Positions 58,640-64,000 of a DNA stretch of 64,000 nucleotides are shown here, one piece after another. A model generated the notes under the pieces. That model made no database searches. It was not told the origin of the DNA and saw nothing but the letters and a program-made list of their open reading frames with translations. Numbering within the stretch: the stretch's first letter is position 1; each line of letters starts with the position of its first letter. The DNA is taken from NCBI RefSeq assembly GCF_020510425.1, contig NZ_JAHBAH010000001.1, forward strand, positions 1,550,001 through 1,614,000, written 5' to 3'. The stretch comes from Quatrionicoccus australiensis (GTDB lineage: Bacteria; Pseudomonadota; Gammaproteobacteria; Burkholderiales; Rhodocyclaceae). The translations under genes and the position numbers were made by a program.

Positions 58640-59131
58640 ATGACCGCCCTACTCTCTTTCATCTTCTGGTCCGCCTGCATCGTCACCAGCACCTTCATTT
58701 CCGCATCCTACGGCGTGCTGTACTACACCATTGCCGTGGCGGTGTGGGGCGGCCTGCTGGCGACATGCTTCACCCGCACCGCGCTTACGGGCGCCTTGGC
58801 CATCGTGGCTGCCGGCACGGCGTACTACGCCTGGCCGGCAGCCACTGCCGCTGAGTTGCGCGCAGCTGTCCTGACCAGCAGCGCCCTGTACATCGTTGGG
58901 GGCTTCATGGTGCTGGTTGCCGTGCAAGGGGCTTACGAACGCTTTATGGCCAGCGACAAGGCCCGCAACTACAAGCCACACGACGACGAGGTAGGCACCC
59001 GCTGGCTTAACGTCCCGTACGAAGACAAAGAGCACGCCAAGGCGCTTGGCGCACGCTGGAGCGGCCTGGCGAAGAAGTGGTACATCCCGGCCGGCCTGGA
59101 CGCTGAGCGCTTTGAGCGCTGGCTCCCATAA
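58640..59131 (+). CDS. Membrane protein with a C-terminal DUF5710 domain
   Basis: ATG 58640 (MTALLSFIFWSACIVTSTFI) starts a 163-residue protein with about four hydrophobic segments up to residue 95. The tail RWLNVPYEDKEHAKALGARW then KKWYIPAGLD matches DUF5710, a small domain common in plasmid primases and related proteins, perhaps nucleic-acid binding. The combination with membrane helices is unusual. It follows the sigma-like gene and could be its membrane partner, which is speculation. Confidence 0.65.
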   Translation: MTALLSFIFWSACIVTSTFISASYGVLYYTIAVAVWGGLLATCFTRTALTGALAIVAAGTAYYAWPAATAAELRAAVLTSSALYIVGGFMVLVAVQGAYERFMASDKARNYKPHDDEVGTRWLNVPYEDKEHAKALGARWSGLAKKWYIPAGLDAERFERWLP

Positions 59132-59167
59132 CCAGCTATGTCCTTTGTACTACAAGCATTACAAGCT

Positions 59168-59188
59168 TTACACGGCATAGCTATACTA
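59168..59188 (+). promoter_or_regulatory. Second-class promoter with TATACT
   Basis: CTTTACACGGCATAGC followed by TATACTA. It reads into the H-NS-like gene 38 bases on. Confidence 0.55.
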
Positions 59189-59225
59189 AGCACCATCAAC
59201 CAACATAAGCACGAAAGCAACCACC

Positions 59226-59705
59226 ATGAAACTCACCTACAAAACAATCCAGCGCTGGTTTGCTGAAAACGCCAGTGCATGCACGCTGCCCGAAATAGAC
59301 ACGCTGCAATTCCTTCTGGACGCAGCCCGCGACAAAGCCGAAGTGAAGGCCCAACGCATTAACGACGCCATCGCAGCTGCTGAAGTTGCCGCCAAGGAAG
59401 CCGGCCTGTCTCTGCACGAAATGATTCAGGGCAAGCGCACCCCGACCAAGAACCGCAGCCCGCTGCTTCGCAAGCCGTACCTGAACCCGTTCGATGCCAG
59501 CAGCCCGCTGTACGCACTGAGCACCAAGCGCCATGGCCACAGCCTGCCTGATTGGGCCGACGCGCTCGTGAAGCAAGGGTGGACGCTGGACGAGCTGCAC
59601 TACAAGAACCACGCCAAGGCGCTGGAGAAACGCGGCATCACCCCACTGTACGACGCCGAGCAGCGTTACAGCCGCTTGGCAGCCATCGTAGCAATGAGTA
59701 AGTGA
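59226..59705 (+). CDS. H-NS-like nucleoid protein
   Basis: The 159-residue protein has an N-terminal coiled coil (LLDAARDKAEVKAQRINDAI), a linker with KRTPTKNRSP, and a C-terminal region HSLPDWADALVKQGWTLDEL that fits the end of betaproteobacterial H-NS DNA-binding domains. Plasmid H-NS proteins silence AT-rich or foreign genes and lower the cost of carriage. The usual GRGR core is not exact, so this is a tentative assignment. Confidence 0.5.
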   Translation: MKLTYKTIQRWFAENASACTLPEIDTLQFLLDAARDKAEVKAQRINDAIAAAEVAAKEAGLSLHEMIQGKRTPTKNRSPLLRKPYLNPFDASSPLYALSTKRHGHSLPDWADALVKQGWTLDELHYKNHAKALEKRGITPLYDAEQRYSRLAAIVAMSK

Positions 59706-59731
59706 GTAGATACTGGCCTACTCAGTCACTC
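59695..59731. repeat. GAGTA-type cluster
   Basis: GTGAGTAG and CTACTCAGTCAC flank ATACTGGC, overlapping the end of the H-NS-like gene. Confidence 0.5.
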
Positions 59732-59734
59732 AGG

Positions 59735-59764
59735 AAAGGGCGCGTAAGGCGCCCTTTCCTTTTT
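59735..59764 (+). terminator. Terminator of the H-NS-like gene
   Basis: AAAGGGCGC and GCGCCCTTT pair, followed by CCTTTTT. Confidence 0.75.
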
Positions 59765-59793
59765 GCCCCGCAGGCAGAGCGCCGGCCGGGAAG

Positions 59794-59878
59794 TGGTAAC
59801 CCCATCGCCATGGTGGGCGTGTGCAGAGGGCGATGCGCTGGCGCGCAAAACCAGCATCAACCCCATTGGCGAGCCGAG
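59794..59878. repeat. Dispersed palindrome, full copy F
   Basis: Ends AACCCCATCGCCATGGTGGG and CAACCCCATTGGCGAGCCGA; the interior is shared with copy A. Confidence 0.6.
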
Positions 59879-59958
59879 GGTAATCGCCGGAAACGCAGGG
59901 CTATTTGGACGACGGCGAGGTTGCGGTAACATGCCTCTGTACTCAATTGCAGCCCATC

Positions 59959-60552
59959 ATGCTCATTACCGCGACCCTGCCCTTTAGCGACATTTCAGAC
60001 GCCCACGACAACGCCACATCGCTACGGCGTGCATTTGAGTTTTACGGCATCACCCACCCCAACGGCGAGCCGGTCACTGTACCCGACGCCAAGCAGTTGA
60101 TAGCGGAGTTGTATGCGTTTGCCGACTGGCAAACACTGGCCGCTACGTTGGATACCGGGGTTCCCTTGCAGTATTACGACGGCGACGGCAATAGCGCCGA
60201 GGCGCACAAAGCACTGGCCGCGCAGCTGGCGCCACACCTGAGCGCACCGGACGGCGCCACCACCATCAAGACAGCACTACTCTTTGCCGCATTTGGTTGC
60301 ACCCCGGCCGCCAGAAGTCAGCAACAGCAGCTATTTGGCAAAATGCCGCGCACCATCCAGCAATGGCACGAGATAGAGCGCCTGGCCAACGGCTACGCCT
60401 ACGCCACACGGTACAGCCGTGGCCGGACGGCATACGAAATGGAAATGCTGCGCCACCACCACGACGTAGCAGTAGCCAAGGTGCTAGGCACCCAGGCACC
60501 CAAGCCGCCGAAGAAGCCCAAGCCGCGCGTCAGACCTGCTGCCGCTGCTTAG
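59959..60552 (+). CDS. Unknown protein of 197 residues
   Basis: ATG 59959 (MLITATLPFSDISDAHDNAT) begins a soluble protein; a helical part near residues 95-150 (RSQQQQLFGKMPRTIQQWHE) may bind nucleic acid, and the tail PPKKPKPRVRP is basic. It converges with and overlaps the integrase gene by 23 bases. An accessory of integration is possible from position only. Confidence 0.5.
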   Translation: MLITATLPFSDISDAHDNATSLRRAFEFYGITHPNGEPVTVPDAKQLIAELYAFADWQTLAATLDTGVPLQYYDGDGNSAEAHKALAAQLAPHLSAPDGATTIKTALLFAAFGCTPAARSQQQQLFGKMPRTIQQWHEIERLANGYAYATRYSRGRTAYEMEMLRHHHDVAVAKVLGTQAPKPPKKPKPRVRPAAAA

Positions 60553-61999
60553 ACGCTTGCCAGGCGAGGAAGTCCATGTAGTCATCAGGCGTAAGCGTCA
60601 CATCTTTGGCGGGCAGGGTTAACACCCCGGCTTCCAGCAGCACTTTGTCTTCGTACTTTTGGCAGATAGCGCGGTACGGTTCCAGGCGCGAAATAATGTA
60701 GTGCGCGCTGGCCGTGTCATCAGCTGAGTGACTGAGTGCTACGCGCACGGTGTCCGAGCCGGCTTCGAGTTCCACAAAGAGCGAACCAAATGTTCTGCGG
60801 AGGTCTTGCGGCGCGAAATCCACCTTTGACGCTTCCCGTACCTTAGCGATAACCCCTTTGGGTTCCGCAATGTGCCACTGCTTGCCCGCCTTGTTTGTCC
60901 GTAGCGATGGAAAAAGCCAGCCTGAACCGGGCGCATACAGTTCATTGTCCCGGCGGCGACGGTCCAGCAACTCACGTACCCAGCGCGTCAACGGCTTCAC
61001 GTTGTCCTTGTGGTTTTTGGTGCCTTGCCCCCATTCCGACGCGAGCCCCGGCACCCGGACATAGCCCCATTCTTCGTTTATGTAAGACCACCGCAATTGC
61101 AGCAGTTCTACGCGCCGCATACCCCACAACACCGCGAGCAATAGGAAATCAGCAATAGCCGCACTTTGCAGCCGCCGCTTCTTGTCATGGTCCGATAGTC
61201 CGGCATCATCGACCCGGGCGCGGATGGCTTCTACCGCGGCCCACCACTTCGCCAGCTGCCCGGTAGCCGTAGCCACAATTACTTGCCGTGGCTTCGTCTT
61301 AAACCAGCCGGGAACTTCGCTATTCAGCAACAAAAAGGGGTTTTCAAGGTCTTTTAGCTGCAATTTCTTCACCGCACTTGCGTACGCAGCCCGTAAAGCA
61401 CGCAAATCCCCGCTTGTTTGTGTGCGACCGCCCCTTTTTGCGGTTTTCGTGCCCTTCGTTTTGCGGCAAGCGGTAGCGTAGTAGTCCAGCAAGTGCTGGC
61501 CGGTGAGTTCAACCAGGGGAATGCTGCCCAGCGTGCCAGCTTCCAGGCGCGCCTTGGCTTTCTCGTAGCCGGTTATCGTGTTTGGCTTGCACGGTTCAGC
61601 CCCGTTGCGGCACTTCTCTATGTACATTTCCATGCACCGGGTCACGGTGTGCGTTTCATCTGCCCGCTCCTGTTCCACTTTGCGGAGTTGCTGGCGATGT
61701 TCTAAATTTGGGTCCCGGCCCGCTTGAATTGCCGCGGCTACTTCCGCCGCCGCCTTGCGCGCTTCCGTGTAGGTCATCCGGCGTACCCGGACATCCCCCG
61801 GCTTAAAGAACACGCCCAGCGTAACCTTGATAGCGCGCCGGCCCAGTTTGCGCTGCACCACCCATTGTTTCGTGCCACCGGGGTTCACGCGCAGGCCAAA
61901 GTAGGCCGTTTTGGTGTCCCAATAAATCGGCGAACCTTTTTCTGGCACTGGCAAATCCCTGGCCACCGCATCCGACAGTGAAAGCTTGCGTTCAGACAT
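60530..61999 (-). CDS. int: Tyrosine recombinase (P4-type integrase) of the element
   Basis: The 489-residue enzyme has an N-terminal arm-binding DUF4102-like domain (YWDTKTAYFGLRVNPGGTKQ), a core-binding part and a catalytic domain with the first arginine in LLAVLWGMRRVELLQL (near residue 295), QDLRRTFGS (near 400) and the nucleophile in LSHSADDTASAHYI (near 425-435). The histidine usually present in HDLRRT is glutamine here. ATG 61999 is used because the longer frame runs through the GGCACCC repeats. It lies 250 bases from attR and should catalyse recombination between the anticodon-loop cores. Confidence 0.92.
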   Translation of the reverse strand: MSERKLSLSDAVARDLPVPEKGSPIYWDTKTAYFGLRVNPGGTKQWVVQRKLGRRAIKVTLGVFFKPGDVRVRRMTYTEARKAAAEVAAAIQAGRDPNLEHRQQLRKVEQERADETHTVTRCMEMYIEKCRNGAEPCKPNTITGYEKAKARLEAGTLGSIPLVELTGQHLLDYYATACRKTKGTKTAKRGGRTQTSGDLRALRAAYASAVKKLQLKDLENPFLLLNSEVPGWFKTKPRQVIVATATGQLAKWWAAVEAIRARVDDAGLSDHDKKRRLQSAAIADFLLLAVLWGMRRVELLQLRWSYINEEWGYVRVPGLASEWGQGTKNHKDNVKPLTRWVRELLDRRRRDNELYAPGSGWLFPSLRTNKAGKQWHIAEPKGVIAKVREASKVDFAPQDLRRTFGSLFVELEAGSDTVRVALSHSADDTASAHYIISRLEPYRAICQKYEDKVLLEAGVLTLPAKDVTLTPDDYMDFLAWQASKQRQQV

Positions 62000-62044
62000 C
62001 CGTTTCCCCCGGCTTAGGCCGCTTTCAGGTATTGTAGACGACCA

Positions 62045-62094
62045 GGCACCCACGGCCAATGGCAGGCACCCAATCAGGCACCCACCAGGCACCC
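62045..62094. repeat. Right cluster of GGCACCC repeats
   Basis: GGCACCC occurs at 62045, 62065, 62077 and 62088. CCCACCAGGCACCC here (62081-62094) is identical to 10289-10302 at the other end, including the CCA end of the element tRNA. Confidence 0.6.
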
Positions 62095-62249
62095 GGAAGA
62101 ACAGGGAAAACGAGGGTATATAACGTAAAATGCGGTAAGTGCCAAGTCACCGGCCAACCACATGAAAACGCTGTAAAGCCTTGCAGTACAAGGGAAAGCA
62201 ACGGAAACACAGGGGTATCAGGGGATAGGGGAGTTTGTCAGACCAGACA

Positions 62250-62258
62250 ACTCATAAT
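62250..62258. other. attR core
   Basis: ACTCATAAT, the second copy of the attL core. GAGTTTGTC and GACAACTC to its left form an imperfect dyad. Confidence 0.85.
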
Positions 62259-62295
62259 CCTTTGGTCCACGGTTCAAGTCCGTGCGGGCCCACCA
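62250..62295 (+). pseudogene. tRNA(CAU) gene, 3' half
   Basis: It begins in the anticodon loop and continues with TCCTT (3' anticodon strand), variable region, T arm CACGG-TTCAAGT-CCGTG, acceptor CGGGCCC and ACCA. It completes the half at 10124. No promoter is visible in front of it, so it is probably silent. Confidence 0.92.
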
Positions 62296-62301
62296 AACAA
62301 A

Positions 62302-62331
62302 AAGCCATCCTTCCGGATGGCTTTTTTCTTG
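62302..62331 (+). terminator. Original terminator of the split tRNA gene
   Basis: AAGCCATCC-TT-CCGGATGGCTT followed by TTTT. Confidence 0.8.
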
Positions 62332-62352
62332 CCAGCAAATGCCGAGAAAACT

Positions 62353-64000
62353 TCAGATCAGCACGCAGGCGTGTGTCAATTGCGTCGTGACACCGATCAG
62401 CTGCACTTCAAAATCGGCCTTGGCGTCGCCGTTGGTATCGGCCATCAGGACACCGGACTTAAAGCACAGGTCACCGGCAACGCCGGTGAAACCGGCATCG
62501 GCCCAGTGCAGGCTCTGGTTGTTGGGCAGGGTGATGCCAGTGAGCAGCTGAGTAAGGTCGATACGGTCGCCCTGGGCGTTGCTGAAGTCGTAAATGATGT
62601 CTCGCGCCGCACCGGCTGAGGAATCGCCCAGACCGAGGAACCTGAAGATGTCGGCGCCGATGCCACCGGTCAGTTTGTCGGCCCCCAATCCGCCAATCAG
62701 GATGTCGTTGCCGGCACCACCGTTCAGGATATTGCTGGCGCCATTGCCAGCGAGGGTGTTGTCCAGCGCATTACCGACTCCGCTGCTTGCCGTCAGCCCG
62801 GTCAGCGTCAGATTCTCGAGATTCGCTGCCAGGGTGCAGCTAACCGACGAGAACACATTGTCGGTTCCCTGGTTCAACAGTTCGACGATCTTGTCGTAGG
62901 GGTTCTCGACCATGAAGATATCGTTACCCAGCCCGCCAATCAGCGTGTCCGCGCCGGCTCCGCCATCAAGCAGGTTATTGGCGGCATTGCCGGTCAGTGT
63001 GTTGGCCAGTGCGTTGCCGGTCGCGTTGACCGCTGCCGTACCGGTCAGCGTCAGATTTTCGATATTCGCGCTCAAGGTCTGCCCGAAGGCCGAGAGCACG
63101 GTGTCCACACCTTGCCCGACCAACTCGACGACGACATCGCTGGTGCTGTCGAGGATGTAGGTGTCGTTACCGATACCGCCGGCCATGATGTCGTTGCCGG
63201 CACCACCGTCCAGCAGATTGTTGCCTCTGTTGCCGCTCAGCGTATTGTCCAGCACGTTGCCGGCGCCATTGATCGAGGCCGTACCAGCCAGGGCAAGATT
63301 TTCGACGTTGCCGGTCAGGGTATAGCTGATCGCCGACAGAACCGTGTCAGTTCCCTGCCCCAGTTGCTCGATGACAATATCCTGCGCGTTATCGACAACA
63401 TAAATGTCGTTACCCAGCCCCCCGGCCATGATGTCGGCGCCCGCCAGACCGTTCAGGATATTGTCGCCGGCATTGCCGAGCAGACTGTTGGCGACGGCAC
63501 TCCCGGTCGCATTGATATTGGCGGAACCACTCAGTACCAGATTTTCAAGATTCGCCCCCAGGCTCAACGAAAGCGCAGAAATCACGGTGTCGTTGCCCTG
63601 ACCGGCCAGTTCGATAACCTTGTCCTTCAGGTTATCGACGACATAGGTGTCGTGACCCAGGCCACCGGTCATGCTGTCGATGCCACCGCCGCCATTGAGG
63701 ATGTTGTCGGCGGCATTGCCGATCAGGGTGTCATTACCGGCACCGCCAACGGCATTTTCGATCACGACATTGCGGGCGATCGAGATGTTGTTGGTCATCG
63801 CATCGGCGTTGGAAAAGCTGCCGGCGACCAGCGAAATGCGTGAGGCACCGGCAAAGCCGGAGAGGTCGAGCGTGTCGTTGCCGGCCGCATCATAGATGCA
63901 GAGTACCGGATGGGCATTGGCAGCAAAGTCGAAGACCGTACCGGTCAACGTGCTATTAAAGCCATAAACGGTGTTGCCGCTGCGCGTCGAGGTATCGACG
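62353..64000 (-). CDS. Serralysin/RTX-like secreted protein, C-terminal part
   Basis: The frame is open to the window edge, giving at least 549 residues. The first visible part (NTVYGFNSTLTGTVFDFAAN, then AAGNDTLDLSGF) matches the C-terminal domain of M10 serralysin-type metalloproteases. It is followed by about six blocks of RTX calcium-binding repeats (GGAGNDTLIGN, GGLGNDIYVV and variants). The C-terminal end would carry a type I secretion signal. The catalytic domain, if any, lies outside, so it could also be a large RTX adhesin. It is host DNA next to attR. Confidence 0.85.
   Translation of the reverse strand, partial: VDTSTRSGNTVYGFNSTLTGTVFDFAANAHPVLCIYDAAGNDTLDLSGFAGASRISLVAGSFSNADAMTNNISIARNVVIENAVGGAGNDTLIGNAADNILNGGGGIDSMTGGLGHDTYVVDNLKDKVIELAGQGNDTVISALSLSLGANLENLVLSGSANINATGSAVANSLLGNAGDNILNGLAGADIMAGGLGNDIYVVDNAQDIVIEQLGQGTDTVLSAISYTLTGNVENLALAGTASINGAGNVLDNTLSGNRGNNLLDGGAGNDIMAGGIGNDTYILDSTSDVVVELVGQGVDTVLSAFGQTLSANIENLTLTGTAAVNATGNALANTLTGNAANNLLDGGAGADTLIGGLGNDIFMVENPYDKIVELLNQGTDNVFSSVSCTLAANLENLTLTGLTASSGVGNALDNTLAGNGASNILNGGAGNDILIGGLGADKLTGGIGADIFRFLGLGDSSAGAARDIIYDFSNAQGDRIDLTQLLTGITLPNNQSLHWADAGFTGVAGDLCFKSGVLMADTNGDAKADFEVQLIGVTTQLTHACVLI

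Larger units (their letters stand above)
10155..62258. mobile_element. Integrated mobile element, about 52 kb, inserted in a tRNA(CAU) gene
   Basis: The limits are set by the direct repeat ACTCATAAT and by the split tRNA. Inside are a tyrosine integrase at the right end, an HTH protein at the left end, an IncQ-like initiator with iterons, a ParA/RHH-like pair, and a coupling protein with a MobF relaxase. Cargo includes type III restriction-modification and Csu-type pili. Mating-channel ATPases of type IV secretion are not seen, so it is best called an integrative mobilisable element with plasmid-like replication. Long host genes on both sides lack its dispersed repeats. Confidence 0.9.

Noticed and set aside
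20521..59878. The dispersed palindromes as integron attC sites with gene cassettes
   Set aside because: They have inverted ends and lie between short genes, but the attC core words GTTRRRY and RYYYAAC are missing and no IntI-type integrase is present.
62353..63948. Tandem repeats at the right edge as CRISPR or a satellite
   Set aside because: The repeats are nine-residue RTX coding repeats in one frame, not identical direct repeats with unique spacers.

Overview
The window looks like a betaproteobacterial chromosome, probably a Rhodocyclales relative. That is inferred from the high G+C content, the order rpsU - yqeY - dnaG - rpoD and the family resemblance of the proteins. It is interrupted by one integrated mobile element of about 52 kb (10155-62258). 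Host sequence on the left (1-10163) holds an iron-type ABC transporter, two small genes, tsaD (opposite strand), rpsU, a YqeY-like gene, dnaG and rpoD, then the 5' half of a tRNA gene with anticodon CAU. Host sequence on the right (62250-64000) holds the 3' half of the same tRNA gene, a terminator and the C-terminal part of a secreted serralysin/RTX-like protein.

The element recombined into the anticodon loop and so cut the tRNA gene in two. It carries a complete CAU tRNA gene (10218-10294) 54 bases downstream of the broken half, which presumably replaces the lost function. A tyrosine integrase lies at the right end, an HTH protein at the left end, and repeats containing GGCACC or GGCACCC lie near both ends.

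From left to right the element holds: a ParA/RHH-like pair; small unknown genes and a winged-helix-like regulator; a type III restriction-modification system (mod, res); many short transcription units for lipoproteins, tiny membrane peptides and exported proteins of unknown function (20.7-27.4 kb); a run of small rightward genes (28.2-30.0 kb); a gene-poor stretch with a candidate oriT; a trwABC-like block (accessory protein, coupling protein, MobF relaxase); more exported or membrane proteins; a candidate small RNA; a Csu-type chaperone-usher pilus operon; a lytic transglycosylase; an IncQ RepC-like initiator with seven iterons; a 3 kb gene desert; and a sigma-factor-like gene, a DUF5710 membrane protein, an H-NS-like protein and the integrase. 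I see no VirB4, VirB6, VirB8-VirB11 or equivalents, so the element is probably mobilisable rather than self-transmissible, unless unrecognised genes build a transfer channel.

The most unusual feature is regulatory. A 30-bp two-box motif (GCGCCTATG, exactly 11 bases, GTGGTTATAC) occurs 22 times inside the element and I saw it nowhere in the flanking host DNA. Twenty-one copies point into a gene, usually about 30 bases before its start codon, and one points into a short terminated RNA. Many units also have their own terminator. The element encodes a sigma-70-family-like protein (57933-58604) whose own promoter belongs to a different class. My working model is a private sigma factor and promoter regulon that controls most cargo and transfer genes, alongside a second promoter family for the leading genes, GAGTA-type repeat clusters and a family of dispersed palindromes.
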